Positions 43,756 to 55,568 of a stretch of DNA of 64,000 nucleotides are shown piece after piece. The stretch lies in contig NW_006917096.1 in NCBI RefSeq assembly GCF_000516985.1, positions 3,705,606 through 3,769,605 of the forward strand, read 5' to 3'. Made by a program: the position numbers and the translations under genes. The stretch's first letter is position 1, and each line of letters starts with the position of its first letter. This stretch comes from Pestalotiopsis fici W106-1. Lineage: Eukaryota > Ascomycota > Sordariomycetes > Amphisphaeriales > Sporocadaceae. The notes beneath the pieces are model-generated. The model made no database searches. It was not told where the DNA came from and saw only the letters and a list, made by a program, of their open reading frames with translations.

Positions 43756-45393
43756 TTACTGCGTCCATTCTCCATCGACCTTTTCCCAGTGGTCCAAAAA
43801 GCCCTTGAAGAACTTGGCGCCCAGACCAGGGTCCAAAGCACCAGTGGTCGCCCGAACCGAGTGCATGCTAAGCTGAGCCATGCCAGCATCGGCGGCCCTG
43901 ACTCCCATCATGCTGCTCAGAGTTGGGCCGACAGTCCCGCCACTCCTGGAGTCGTTACGAATCATAAAAACCTGCGGCGTGCAGTCGGAAAGCTCGCACA
44001 CTCGGGTCAAAATGGCCGTCGACACGGAATCGGTGGTCATGTGGCCATTGCTGTCAGCGCAAATGGTGATGCCCACATTCAACCGCGGTGCATGGTCAGC
44101 GAGATAACGTTCGAGGAAGTTGGGATTGACAGCATGTGTGACATCAGCCGAGACCAGAAATGAGTTGGCATATGTACGACCAACAGTACTGGGACCGAAA
44201 GCCTTACCCGCCTTCTCGGAAAGGGCCTCCACGGAACGTTCAATGACAAGAGGCATGAAGTTACCCTTGGCACCTTGTCTGAGCAAGGAACCAATCTCTT
44301 CATCGTCAAAGAGCGCTACGAGCTTGACTGTTCCTTCATCCTCTCCTTGTGTTGATGCCAGTAAACCTTCAAAGGCACCCCAGCTGCAGAGCTTATCGTC
44401 GATCCGACCTCCAGTGATGAACTCCTTGTCCAGGCCAGCAACCGTAGCAGGTTGGAGGTCGAAAAGCTCCAATTCCCAGTTGACGATCTGAGAGTAGTCC
44501 GTGAGGCCCAGCTGCTTGGCAATCACTTTGACGAGCTTGGGAGGCTGCGTTGCTACGAATGACCCGGCAGGACCAAGAGCTTCCGCGGGAGCTGAGTTGG
44601 TAGTCGGGTACAGGTCCGAGTTGTCCAGTCCAATAATCGGAACGGCTTGGGTTTCCTTGTTATTTGAACCTAGCATACCAACGCCAAAATGAGGTGCAAG
44701 TGTCGGAACCTTGGCAATGGGCCAGTCTAGCTTTACGAGCTTGCTCGACGTTTTGCCTGACTCCTCACGAACAATGACTCTGCCGCCGATGCTCAAATCA
44801 CGATCCCACCATGTCTCGTTCAGGGCACCAGCATACGGGGCAACGCCGAGCTGGATATAGCCTTGCTTGTTGGGCTTGGAGCTGACGGGCTTCAATTTTG
44901 CCGTCAATGCGTCAATGTGGCCAGCGATCATGGCAACACCATTTCCGGGCTTGTAAGCCTTGCCGACCGTCCAGGCGATAATGGTGCTACCATTGCGCGT
45001 AGAGAAATATTTGCCACCGGGTACAATCTTGCCAGACCAGTCCTCACGAGCCGAAAGCTATGATGCGTTTGCGTCAGTCCCCATAAATTTTCAACGAGCG
45101 GCGCTGTGGTATGTTTCCCTCACCTCGGTATAACCATGCTTGAATGCCTTGGACTTGAAGTAGTCCACAGCGTGGAAGACGGTGGGGTTTTCTTGCAGAA
45201 ATTCACAAAATGGTTTTGTATAGTCCTCAGGCTTGAGATCTCTTGCGGCGACCGTGTTTTGCCTCTCCTGTGCGTCGAATCGTGCTTCAAAGGGGACGGG
45301 CGAGGTCGCACTGGATGCGTTGGCCACGGCGGCCATGCGCAGAGACATGTTGGAGCTGCGCTGTCGGAGGAACTCGGGGGTATGTTGCGTCAT
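43756..45393 (-). CDS. M18 family aminopeptidase (aspartyl/vacuolar aminopeptidase-like)
   Basis: Exons 45393-45124 and 45057-43756, 523 aa, with a 66-nt intron (GTGAGG...CATAG). Family blocks include the Zn-binding GHID, WDRDLSIGGRVIV, GRIDDKLCSW (bridging Asp), ALFDDEEIGS (Glu pair), SADVTHAVNPN and the C-terminal MHSVRATTGALDPGLG with the last His ligand. The HSVRATTG ending resembles yeast Ape1/Lap4 more than cytosolic DNPEP. Length also fits a proenzyme with an N-terminal extension (MTQHTPEFLRQRSS), which could serve vacuolar targeting. It removes N-terminal residues from peptides, likely in the vacuole. The start may be M1 or M16. Confidence 0.93.
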
Positions 45394-46742
45394 GTTGGTG
45401 CCGACGATGTAGGAGGAGGAGGAAGTAGGAGAAGGAGAATATGGGCCCGTGAGCGATGGGGAGGTGAGTGGTAGATATTATGAGATATTATGTTCTGGGT
45501 TTGGTTGCAACCTAGAAACATCAGCGAGGCGTTGTCATGTTGGTTGAGCGCGTGATCGCTGCGCACTGATAAGGTCCCGCGCCGACTCGTTGCTTGCTAT
45601 TGCCAGGGTGTCTTAGCGCCTCTTCTGCCGATCCCAGCCGTCGAGCTGCCCAATTGGTCTGTATGTCTCAAACAACAACATTCAGACTCAACAATGCCGT
45701 TTCTCTGGGGTCTTTTCTCTCCTTGGTTTCTTTTCCCATCCTTTTTTTCTTCTTTTTAATGCTTGATTGCTTTTAATTTTGTATCCCTTCTGTTCTGGCT
45801 TTATTTCTCATCTTTCTGTTGTGCTACTTTGTCTCTATCGCTCAGCAGGAATAAGCCTACTACGGGAGATTTAAAAATTCTACTATGAATCGGCACTTCC
45901 AATATCCAAAACCAATCTTACACTGGCACTATTTCAGAGCAATTGCAGTATATAGAGCCAAATATGTATACAACATGTAGTGGTGGGACGAGACACGTCT
46001 CATCTTGATGCGACCAGTTGATTGAAACCATTGATGTCCAACAGGCAGTACGATTGGTATTCTCTACACAGTGCAGTGTTTATATATCGTGTCAATAAAT
46101 ACGCCAAGCCCGATTCGCTCCAAGTTGTAATATTATGCAACAACAAATCGTTGCCTGGGTATCTAGAATAACACGCCTACCTACACAGCCTGCACGGTAA
46201 TTCCCAGCCATTAATTTGTATTCTCTTCCATGTTTAGACTGCGGATCGTGGTGTCGAGGCATGGACATAGCACGTGGTGTAAAAGTGCTCAACACCAAGA
46301 TCAGTTTCGACCTCTTGGAAATGAAAATGAGATAGCTGCATCTAACCCAGTCGAGGCCGATTATAGAGGTAGGTTGGTTTTCCAAGTCAGTGAAATTCAT
46401 GAGATTGGACCTCCATGTCAAAACTTCGAGATGTTTCAATGAACAGCATTCGCTTGTGGTTTGGCAAGTCCGTTTGCACGCGGGTCGAAGGAGCCTGGAT
46501 GGTGCCGAGTTCCTTTCTTCAAAATTCTTTTGACAGAGTGTATCCATCAAAATCATCGCTGCAGATACCCGCGTCTATTTCTTCGAAGTTTCTCTAGTAC
46601 AACGATCTGAGAGAAGCATTTGGCATAGAGACCCAGCATCACGCCAATTTTACAAAACATCCACATCCCATATGCGCATCTCTCTGCTTGCGGATCTCCT
46701 GCTTTAAGACTGGTCTTTTTTCCATTGGCTTGTTGGCATAAA
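45394..46742. other. divergent intergenic region, M18 and GH76
   Basis: A purine-rich GGA/GAA stretch lies at about 45410-45440 beside the M18 start, and a T-rich stretch at about 45730-45775. No gene is recognised. Confidence 0.5.
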
Positions 46743-48585
46743 ATGCAGCTGCGCAATGCCATCTACTTCAGCGCTGCCGTACTAGCTGCCCTTCAGGTCG
46801 ACCTCGACTCTCCTAGTGAGTCACAATAGGCAACAATTTATCACTTTGCTCTTTGTAATAGCATCACGCAGCTGACCTTTAAAACTACCAGAATCTATCA
46901 AAAATGCAGCCAAACAGGTGGCCGCCGACTTGATGGGATTCTATCACGGCAACGAACCTGGACAAACGCCTGGAATCCTTCCCGGTCCACCCCCAGATGG
47001 CGATTACTACTGGTAGGCTTTTGCTCAGAATCCATTCGACTCCATTGACTTGTTCTTTGCCGCCCCTAATTTTGTTTCTAGGTGGTTAGGCGGTGCTCTC
47101 TGGGGCACAATGCTCGATTATTGGCATTACACTGGCGATGATACGTACAATGCTCTAGTCAACCAGTCTATTCTTCATCAAAGCGGACCCAATCGAGACT
47201 TTCTTGAACCCAATTGGACAGCTTCGACTGGAAATGACGACCAGTCCTTCTGGGGAATGTCAGCGATGCTGGCGGCAGAGATCAACTTCCCGGATCCTCC
47301 TCAGGATCAACCTCAATGGCTAGCCTTAGCACAGGCGGTCTGGAACGAGCAGGCAACTGATGATCGTCGGAACAGCAGTCTATGCGGCATGGGTTTGCGT
47401 TGGCAAATGTACCCCCAGAATAAGGGTTACGACTACAAGAATGGTATGTATTTGCCTTCAACTGCCGGTGTTGAGGAGTTGTAACAAACACTGACGCGCA
47501 ACAATCGCAGCTATTGCAAACGCCGCTTTCCTCAACATTGGAGCACGGCTAGCAAGATATACGAACAACCAGACTTATGTCAAGTGGTGCGAAGATACCT
47601 GGGATTGGCTTACGGAGTACGCCATCATTGACGACCAGTATAATGTGTATGATGGCATCCACTGGACATTCGGCCCGGCACCTCAGAATCAACTGGATTG
47701 CTCCTCGAGAAATAATGCACAGTTCTCATACAGTGCTGCAGCCTTGATCCAAGGCGTTGCAAATCTCTACAACTTCGTAAGTTTACATCGTCGATACTGG
47801 TTAGAAAACAATGGAACGGTAACTGATCTGAGTTTGTGATAGACTAATGGAGATCCCCGGTGGGGAGACCGCCTCGAGGGCCTGGTCAACCAGACTTTTT
47901 CGTACTTTGCTCCCGACGGATATCTAGTCGAGACGAGTTGTGAAGCTTTTAACAAGTGTACTACCGATATGACCAGCTTCAAAGGGTACGTCCACCGATG
48001 GCTCGCGTCGGCAGCGCAGCTAGCCCCTTTTACATTCCCGCAGATATATCCAGTCTTGAAGTCCTCTGCACGCGCCGCGGCCGACCACTGCACAGAAGGC
48101 GACAATGGCAGAATGTGTACATTCGGATGGGCACCTGATTCTGTCGACAAGGCTACCGGCGCCTGCCAGCAGATGAACGTTCTCGGGGCTCTGTCCTCCT
48201 TGCTTGTGGAAGGTGTCAAGGCCCCAGTGACAAACACCACTGGAGGAACCAGTCAAGGTGACGCCAATGCTGGCTCTACACGGTTGCCTCTCCATCCGCA
48301 ACTGCATGACATACACACTCTCGACATAATAGGGGCTGCCTTTGTGACAGCAGTTCTATCATTGGCCGCTGCTGGTACGTTTATTTGGATGAGCTGGGAG
48401 GCAGGTATGTTCATCTGAGTACTCCAGACAAGTGCTCTACTCAAATGCTGATGAAACCAGATCCTTTGAACAAGAGAGGCTCATACGGGCTGCAAGAGTC
48501 GTACGAGCTTGATAAGATAGTCCCTAAACGCAATAAGCTGCTACGACGACCTTTTGGTCAGAGACTGACATCAGAAGGAAAGTGA
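46743..48585 (+). CDS. GH76 family protein, DFG5/DCW1-like
   Basis: Exons 46743-46815, 46892-47012, 47082-47443, 47511-47776, 47843-48404 and 48461-48585 total 1509 nt, or 502 aa. Introns are 76, 69, 67, 66 and 56 nt. The N-terminus MQLRNAIYFSAAVLAALQ is a signal peptide. GH76 signatures are YYWWLGGALWGTMLDYWHYTGDDTYN and the catalytic pair Asp117-Asp118 in GNDDQSFWG, then CGMGLRWQM and Cys-rich C-terminal repeats. DFG5/DCW1 enzymes transglycosylate GPI-protein mannans onto cell-wall glucan. Unusually, the C-terminus is a transmembrane helix (IIGAAFVTAVLSLAAAG) followed by a ~45-residue basic tail rather than a GPI signal. Confidence 0.92.
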
Positions 48586-48767
48586 AACCAATCATCAGCA
48601 CTGCGACAGCAAATAGTTTAGCGAGGAAACTCTTCTGTATCAATCATACGTAGAGGTCAATTCGCACTACGTTGATCAAAGCCTTTCTCAAGACATGAAT
48701 TTCATCGATAAGGACAATGCTTAGTCAAGAAGAAGAAAGTACCTTCCGTTGTGGTTGTAACTTTTAG

Positions 48768-50195
48768 CTACTGCAGACCTCTGTAATCAAAGTATTTGAC
48801 AACATCGGGATCTTTCAAAATCCCTTCAATATCGTGCTCCTCAAACGGGATCAAAAACTCGTATCCTTCGTCGGGGTCAACCTCGACAGTTCTAGGAGGT
48901 GAGACCACCATGATGGTTTCAGCCTCGAAACCATGGTTAGTCAGATGCCGGAAGACGGCTGGCCGGCCGAAACCCCAGTCATCCTCACACATTGGACTAT
49001 TACGCCAATCAGTCACGATGAAGGATAGAGGCGCAAACGAGTCCAGTCGGAACATGAGCGATGCCTTGTCTCGCACATTTGCGACTTTCTTGATATTGTC
49101 GAACAGAAATGCCGGATTTGAGCTGTCCGTTATGCCCCGGACTTCGCTTGCCAGCCGTGACAAGGGGACCTCGTCAGACATGACTTCAGCAAGGGTGAGC
49201 TGTTGCCGTTCTTCTAGTTGGGTGGAGCGGCCGATGTTGAGACAATTCGCCTGTAACTGCTCAGGCAATGGAGGTCTGAGCCGGTGTCTCATGGTCACGG
49301 CCTCAAAGAACAGCGCCTTTGAGGTGAGGTTGGTCTTGGGATAGAAATCCAGTCGTGTTCGGGTCGATATCCGCCACCACAGCGCAATCATGGCATCGTA
49401 CGTCGATACCCATGATCCATCTGTCGGCGTTGCCATGCGCTTAATTTCGGCCACTTTGCTCTTGGCGAGGTGAAAGATCAACTGGTAACAGCTCTTGTGG
49501 TCAGGGTGTTTTTGTGGCATTGGGGGTGGTTCAACGCTGTCCGCAAGGGGCGGTGGCGGCGTGATGAATAAGGATCGGTCCATGAATGCGTCGTCCCAGG
49601 ACGGCGGTGAAGTGCCCTCGAACATAGCTTTACAGTTTGCAGCCAACTGTATGATTAAGCTATGTGTGCCCTTCACGTCAACGGTATAATGGTGGTGGTG
49701 GATACAAAGTATCATGCCTCCTGGAATGAAATTGAGCTTGAAACCACTCACGGCCGGACTGCTGTCAAGATGACAAGGCGCACCAAAGGTCATACCCTCA
49801 ATACCGATGTACGTTTTATCCCCGAATGCTTTTCCGCTAAAGTGAAGCCGGGACATCTCCTCGAACGACTTGGCTTGAGAGTCTGGACCATCCATCCACT
49901 GCACTACGAAGGGGACCACGCTGCTGCGCCTCTTGACAATGGCATATTCGTCGGCCTCGTTTTTCTCGATTGTGCCAACCAGATGCCGGCACTGTCCTAA
50001 CGTAGCTTCAAGCCCTTTTCTGACCAATTGTGCCAGTGCAGTCCTGTCCGTAGACTCGTCCAACTTGAAAACGAAGCCATACTGGTTATATGTGCACACG
50101 CACGTAAGATCAATTGTCGAAAGAGGAAACTCCTCTACTTCTGGGTGGGTTTCGTACCCAACAGGGTGGAGCTGGTAGAATTCTTGTTGAACCAT
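48768..50195 (-). CDS. BAHD-type acyltransferase, trichothecene 3-O-acetyltransferase-like
   Basis: Intronless, 475 aa, the usual length for fungal BAHD enzymes. Catalytic HHxxxD motif is HHYTVD at residues 168-173, with additional His166-167 before it. The structural DFGWG-like motif is DDWGFGRP in the C-terminal lobe. The N-terminal region (FPLSTIDL, LGQCRHLVGTI) matches the fungal subgroup related to trichothecene 3-O-acetyltransferase. These enzymes move acetyl or other acyl groups from CoA to a hydroxyl of a small molecule. No trichothecene synthase or other TRI gene is nearby, so the substrate is unknown and self-protection against a toxin is only one option. The gene is convergent with GH76 at 182 bp. 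Confidence 0.9.
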   Translation of the reverse strand: MVQQEFYQLHPVGYETHPEVEEFPLSTIDLTCVCTYNQYGFVFKLDESTDRTALAQLVRKGLEATLGQCRHLVGTIEKNEADEYAIVKRRSSVVPFVVQWMDGPDSQAKSFEEMSRLHFSGKAFGDKTYIGIEGMTFGAPCHLDSSPAVSGFKLNFIPGGMILCIHHHHYTVDVKGTHSLIIQLAANCKAMFEGTSPPSWDDAFMDRSLFITPPPPLADSVEPPPMPQKHPDHKSCYQLIFHLAKSKVAEIKRMATPTDGSWVSTYDAMIALWWRISTRTRLDFYPKTNLTSKALFFEAVTMRHRLRPPLPEQLQANCLNIGRSTQLEERQQLTLAEVMSDEVPLSRLASEVRGITDSSNPAFLFDNIKKVANVRDKASLMFRLDSFAPLSFIVTDWRNSPMCEDDWGFGRPAVFRHLTNHGFEAETIMVVSPPRTVEVDPDEGYEFLIPFEEHDIEGILKDPDVVKYFDYRGLQ

Positions 50196-51805
50196 TATCT
50201 CAACGGCGAGAGGTATATGTGTCTTGGCTTAGGAGCAGTTCGAAGTCAAAGACACAAACACAAGAGATCCAGAGAGATTTTCCCACTCCCTTATATATAT
50301 CTTTACTTACCTTTTGAACACTCTGAACCGTCTGCTGCCCGTCGTCAGATTCATGACAGATCCGCCGATCAAATACCGTCAAGGAGAAACTAATTGGCAC
50401 TCAAAGTTCCTCAAATCGACCGCGCGGTGTTAGCCCAACTTTGGCTTGTTATAGTCTTACCTGTCAGCAACACAACTGCAAAAATCGCGCTTGATTGGAC
50501 TATGCTATTTAGTTGCTGACTGTGTGAGTATTTATGTAAGGTTTAAGGATTAATTGGGTGCCCCCCCCCNNNNNNNNNNNNNNNNNNNNNNNNNNNNNNN
50601 NNNNNNNNNNNNNNNNNNNNNNNNNNNNNNNNNNNNNNNNNNNNNNNNNNNNNNNNNNNNNNNNNNNNNGGTGCCCCCCCCCCCCCCCCCCCCAAATGAC
50701 TACATTGATAGACGCTACACTGGGTTCTACCGACACACCTATCGCTGTCGTGAATGTCATCGGCCAGCTTCAAAGCTTGCATATTGCTGGATTTCCATTG
50801 AGTAGGTACCGCACGAAGATTATTAGCAAGATTGATGACCCCAGGCGATCTCTTCAATTACGACGGATTATTAGACCCAAGAGACAGCCAGTGATCGATG
50901 GATTAGGCCAAGAGGCTTGTTTTATAGCGCCGCTTGAGAATCGTGCTGATCAAAACAAAACTAAAGCTGCCAAGGATCCAGACAGACAAGATAGTCTTGT
51001 TCCATGTGGATGAAGAAAGGTATGTCCGGCAAGCGTCCGATAGAGAGTTTTTAGGTAGGTAGGTATTTATGCGACCTGTATGCTATATGCATTTTGGGGA
51101 TGCCCACCAAGGTACACACAAACACACACAAACACAAAGAGATTTCCCCTATCTGGGCGACAGTGGGTCTCATTACCTAGTAGCAGTATAGCGAGCTGTG
51201 GTGATCTTGAGTCTAATTTGACACTAGTAAATGCTTATAACCCCAGCTGTAATGGGTTACGCGACAGCTGCTAGTTTATGGAGCGACTGTGGCTTTTCGG
51301 GGGAGAGAGAGAGGATTGCATCATGTCAGATTTAGTCAATCTGAAGTTGGGTATACCCTCATTGTACTCTGTATATCCAGAGTTAAGGACATATTGGCAA
51401 GATATTGTCAATCTTGGGCTCGGCTCCTTCCAGATACGCTCCACTAATTCTGCACGAAGTCAATGGTTTGTGTGCCCGAAACCTCGGGTGCATCTTTCAG
51501 AAAGCGATTACTAATGTAAATATCGGAGTTAATGGTTGTCCCTCTTCTGGCGGGATGAAAGCGCGGGGTTCATCCGTTGCGTCACCATTCATTCAGTGGT
51601 CCCCCTGTAGCTGCCTGTATCGTATTGGAAATGACATAGTACATACATTACATCCTAGTATTGACTGTAGCCAAGGTAGGTACCTACGGTTAACGCTTTG
51701 CCGTACATAAATACCTTATCAACCCGCTGCGAGTGGAGTGCAGAACAATTGCGTGCCCAGAGGTCCAAGACTGAGAAATCACTCATCACCGCTTCTCCCA
51801 CTGGC
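50196..51805. other. intergenic containing an assembly gap
   Basis: No supported gene. Frames running into the N stretch are artefacts. A frame after the gap (about 50695-51013) has no recognisable feature. Confidence 0.55.
50570..50669. other. assembly gap (100 N) inside poly-C
   Basis: Exactly 100 N. The left flank ends in GGGTG followed by 9 C; the right flank starts with GGTG followed by 20 C. Both contig ends therefore carry the same GGTG-polyC sequence. Confidence 0.99.
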
Positions 51806-52975
51806 ATGTATCTACGTGTCCCGCGAATTCTCGGTACTGCTCAGAAAACAACAATAATCTCTTCACTTGCTGCAAGACACTACTCTACCTCATCACCAAC
51901 CTCATCATCTACCAGCAAAATGCCTGCTGTCCGCTCTGCCTATGACCCCAAGGACATGAAGTTCCGCCACCTGGGACCGACTGGTCTCAAGGTGAGCGTC
52001 TTCTCTCTTGGTGGCTGGCTCACCTACGGAGGTACTCAAAAGGGCGAGATTGTGAAAAAGTGCCTGCAGACCGCCTGGGACCATGGCATCAACACCTTTG
52101 ATACCGCCGAGACCTATGCCTCGGGCGAGTCCGAGGTTGAAATGGGCCAGGCGCTGAAGGAGCTCGACTGGCCGAGGGATGAGTACGTTTTGACGACCAA
52201 GATTTTCTTCGGTACCGGCCGCAAGGAGCCCAACACCCGTGGTCTGAGCTGGAAGCACATTGTCGAGGGACTGAAGAGCTCCTTGGAGCGGTTGCAGCAG
52301 CCTTACGTCGACATTGTCTTTGCGCACCGCCCAGACCCCGCCACTCCCATGAAGGAGATTGTCGAAGGCTTCACGCAGGCCATCCGCAATCTCAACCTTG
52401 CCTACTACTGGGGAACCTCGGAGTGGTCCGCCGTCCAGATCATGGAGGCCACCCAGATTGCTGAGAAGTACAACCTTATTGCCCCAGTAGTCGAGCAGCC
52501 CCAGTACAATGCCTTCCACCGCCAGCGTTTCGAAGTTGAATACGCTCCTCTGTACAAGCAGTTCCAGTATGGAACTACAATCTGGTCGCCGCTCGCCTCT
52601 GGTCTGCTGACCGGCAAGTACAACGACGGCATTCCCGAGGACTCGCGCTACGCCACGAACAAGACCTTCTTCGAGAACAGCATCAAGCAGCTGCAGACGG
52701 ACGAGGGAAAGGCCAAGATTGAGAAGGTCAAGAAGTTGACTGCCATTGCGGAAAGACTGGGCGGCAACGTGGGACAGCTTTCACTCGCCTGGTGCCTGAA
52801 GAACCCCAACGTGAGCACCGTCATTCTGGGTGCTACCAAGATTGAGCAGATTGAGGACAACATCAAGGCTCTCAAGCTGTCTGACAAGATTACGCCCGAG
52901 ATCTTGGAGGAGATTGAGTCGATTCTGGACAACAAGCCCGCTGCTGCTCCTACTTATGGTCGTGAGAGACTATAA
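51806..52975 (+). CDS. aldo-keto reductase, potassium channel beta-subunit-like
   Basis: One exon. The conserved domain starts at ATG 51920 ([19 protein letters not shown], 351 aa), but an in-frame ATG at 51806 adds a 38-residue leader ([15 protein letters not shown], then [11 protein letters not shown]) with the Arg/Ser-rich, acid-free make-up of a mitochondrial presequence. The AKR tetrad, numbered from 51920, is Asp61, Tyr66, Lys94 and His136. The GWLTYGG and [16 protein letters not shown] blocks match fungal Kv-beta-like AKRs, with NADPH binding at [14 protein letters not shown] near the C-terminus. These reduce aldehydes or ketones. Two isoforms, mitochondrial and cytosolic, are possible. 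The longer form is given; the frame stays open upstream to 51698. Confidence 0.9.
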   Translation: MYLRVPRILGTAQKTTIISSLAARHYSTSSPTSSSTSKMPAVRSAYDPKDMKFRHLGPTGLKVSVFSLGGWLTYGGTQKGEIVKKCLQTAWDHGINTFDTAETYASGESEVEMGQALKELDWPRDEYVLTTKIFFGTGRKEPNTRGLSWKHIVEGLKSSLERLQQPYVDIVFAHRPDPATPMKEIVEGFTQAIRNLNLAYYWGTSEWSAVQIMEATQIAEKYNLIAPVVEQPQYNAFHRQRFEVEYAPLYKQFQYGTTIWSPLASGLLTGKYNDGIPEDSRYATNKTFFENSIKQLQTDEGKAKIEKVKKLTAIAERLGGNVGQLSLAWCLKNPNVSTVILGATKIEQIEDNIKALKLSDKITPEILEEIESILDNKPAAAPTYGRERL

Positions 52976-54053
52976 ACCTGCATCTTTGCCTGCCTAGACA
53001 CGTGTGATTCTAAGCTAGAAGTTTTGCTACATGTAACGCACGCAAGAAAACAGGGGAAAGGACAGTGGATTTAGCGATACATATGACAAAATGGTTCGGG
53101 GGAAATCCAAATAAACAATCATAATATTGAATCACCTTGTCAGTGACTTCATGTATAACAAGGAACTATATGATGGATGTCTATATAAATTCCATGCCAA
53201 TGGTGAGTGTGTGCTCACCCCAGTCAAGTATACTAGAAATGGGCTCAAGCTTGTCAATCCATTTGGCACAACTTCAAATAATGCGAGTCAATATATAGGT
53301 TCGACAAGATCTGTCTCTGGGTTTGCTGCGTGATCAAACGGCAGGTGATGTATATTTCCATAATGAGGCATACATGTAAGCAGGTCTGGCGCATAGGTTG
53401 ACCGTACCTGCAATTGACTTTACCTTAGCAGCGGGGTGGAGGGTTCGTTGTTTAGGGCGCTACCATACCTATAAGGTAAGCTAGCGGCACGGGAGGCTGA
53501 AGTTTGTCCACTAATGATAGAGGAACTTCAATCCCCGTCTTACCCCAGGCCGTACACTCACTCAACTAACCTAGCCTTGTCGAACAGCCACAAACACTTC
53601 TGAAGCTCACATACTTACCTACCTACATTGCCTACGTTCAACGCCGTTGGTAGCTCGCCAACTACCTAAGGACAACCAAACAAACGACGCAACATCAAGA
53701 TTCCACACCACTTTCTTACACCGCAGACTCTCGACTCCAGACTAGGGTCGAAGACACAAATTTGCACTCCTCGGCGGCGCAATCAACACTGCAAAGAAGG
53801 GCCCAGCCAGTGATGCGCGCTTGCCAGTAGCCGTAAATATTGGCCCCTCCAAGTTCCAGCCTCCATCGCCCATTCACATAAGTCGCGGAGCTTTTCGGCG
53901 TGTCTCCTGGGAAGTCAAACTACAAAACACCATATCCGGAGCGATTTCAGACACGGAAAAAGGATTTGTGATCATTCCTTGCCATCTGTTCCTCTCCAGT
54001 TTTCGGCTGCCACATCTCCACATCACCGATAGACAACTCGAGCATCTTGTGCG
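52976..54053. other. intergenic, AKR to TAF6
   Basis: Holds the AKR 3' UTR and a long probable TAF6 5' UTR/promoter. No gene recognised. Confidence 0.5.
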
Positions 54054-55568
54054 ATGGCATCAAACAATGCAGCCCGAGCCCCGGCTCCGCAGGATGCCGC
54101 TTCCAAGCCAAAGGAGACGGCTCTGCTCTGGAATCCGGACAATGTAAAGGATGTCGCAGAGTCCCTTGGGATCGGCAACCTTAACGAGGAGGCCTTGCGC
54201 ACGCTGGCACAGGACGTCGAGTATCGCATCGGGCAGGTCATCATTGAAGCGCTTCGATTCATGAAAGGCGCAAAACGCTCAACGCTTACCACCCAAGATA
54301 TCGCTTCGGCCTTGAAAGTCCTTGACGTCGAGCCGCTCTATGGATACGATAGCACGCGACCTCTCAGATACGGTGAAGCTGGCATTGGCACCGGCCAGCC
54401 CATCTTTTACCTTGAAGACGAAGAAGTCGACTTTGAGAAGCTAATCAACAACCCGTTGCCCAAAGTTCCTCGGGACAGCAACTTTACTGGTATGTCCATC
54501 TGCTGTGTAGCGCAACACCGAGACACTCGCTCATTTCTATCTTCCCTTGTTACAGGTCATTGGCTAGCTATTGAAGGCGTTCAACCTACCATCCCCCAGA
54601 ACCCGAGCACGAATGAGTCGCGATCCCAAGAACTCCTGCCTAAGGGGCCAGGTGCCAATCCAGCCCTGCCTGCTGTTGCCGGCAACCAAGGCGCAAACTT
54701 CCGGCCGGCAGTCAAACACATCATCAGCACCGAGCTCACTCTCTACTTTGAAAAGGTACAATCTGCGCTGTTGGACGACAACCCCGAGCCTGTAGCCCAA
54801 GAATTACGCGCAGCAGCCCTCGAATCAGTCAAGTCGGACCCTGGCATTCACCAACTTGTCCCGTACTTTGTCAACTTCATATGTAACGAAGTGTCTCACC
54901 ATATGGACGACCTCTTCATACTTCGCCGGATGATGGAACTCACAGACGCCCTTGTGGAGAATCCTGAGATCTACTTGGACCCTTATGCCAGTCCACTCTC
55001 AGCACCTGTCCTCACTTGTTTACTAGGGCGTAAACTGGGTAATGAGAACGGCCAAGATTGGCTGAACGAAGTCTACCTACTCCGCGAGTTCAGCGCCAGT
55101 CTCATTGGCCGTATCTGTCAAAAGTATGCTACGTCTAACAAGATGCTTCGGCCCAAGATGACTCGGACGTGTCTCAAGCACTTTCTTGACATCAACATGC
55201 CAGCGTCCGTGTGGTATGGAGCCATTCTGGGCTTGTCAGCTGCTGGTGGGCCTGAATCCATCCGGGTGCTGGCCTTGCAGAACTTCAAGAACTTCTCGGA
55301 TGGCATGCTTCAAAAGCTCAAGGAAGGTGGAAATGACAGCAACCAAATTGAGTTGGAAGCCATCCTGGGTGCCATTATCAAAGCTATAAGGACCTTGCTT
55401 CCCGAACAAAATCTCCTTATGGCCAACGGCGTCAACGGCACCAGCGATCGCGAGACTTCGGAATTGAAGGAGTTCCTTGGCGACTTGATCGGTGAGAGGG
55501 TTGCAAGGCTAGGAGACCACCAGCTCGTCCAGACTGTGCTTGATGCCAGAGCTTTCAGTGCCCACTAA
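54054..55568 (+). CDS. TAF6: transcription initiation factor TFIID subunit 6
   Basis: Exons 54054-54489 and 54556-55568, 482 aa. The 66-nt intron (GTATGT...TTACAG) is a multiple of three without stops, but removing it restores [14 protein letters not shown], the conserved TAF6 continuation. A histone fold lies at about 22-95 ([53 protein letters not shown]). The TAF6 linker is [17 protein letters not shown]. The C-terminal HEAT-repeat domain includes [22 protein letters not shown] and GRKLG. TAF6 pairs with TAF9 in TFIID and, in fungi, SAGA. It is an essential nuclear factor, single copy, of expected length. Confidence 0.95.
   Translation: MASNNAARAPAPQDAASKPKETALLWNPDNVKDVAESLGIGNLNEEALRTLAQDVEYRIGQVIIEALRFMKGAKRSTLTTQDIASALKVLDVEPLYGYDSTRPLRYGEAGIGTGQPIFYLEDEEVDFEKLINNPLPKVPRDSNFTGMSICCVAQHRDTRSFLSSLVTGHWLAIEGVQPTIPQNPSTNESRSQELLPKGPGANPALPAVAGNQGANFRPAVKHIISTELTLYFEKVQSALLDDNPEPVAQELRAAALESVKSDPGIHQLVPYFVNFICNEVSHHMDDLFILRRMMELTDALVENPEIYLDPYASPLSAPVLTCLLGRKLGNENGQDWLNEVYLLREFSASLIGRICQKYATSNKMLRPKMTRTCLKHFLDINMPASVWYGAILGLSAAGGPESIRVLALQNFKNFSDGMLQKLKEGGNDSNQIELEAILGAIIKAIRTLLPEQNLLMANGVNGTSDRETSELKEFLGDLIGERVARLGDHQLVQTVLDARAFSAH
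54490..54555 (+). other. stop-free 3n intron of TAF6
   Basis: 66 nt with GT-AG ends and no in-frame stop, so a retained form would insert 22 residues between the histone fold and the linker. Confidence 0.85.

Noticed and set aside
48768..50195. Assignment of the BAHD gene as a true trichothecene pathway gene (TRI101)
   Set aside because: Only family-level motifs are visible and no trichothecene biosynthesis gene is nearby, so no gene symbol is given.
50543..51013. Open frames running through the N stretch
   Set aside because: They exist only because N codons were translated as X.
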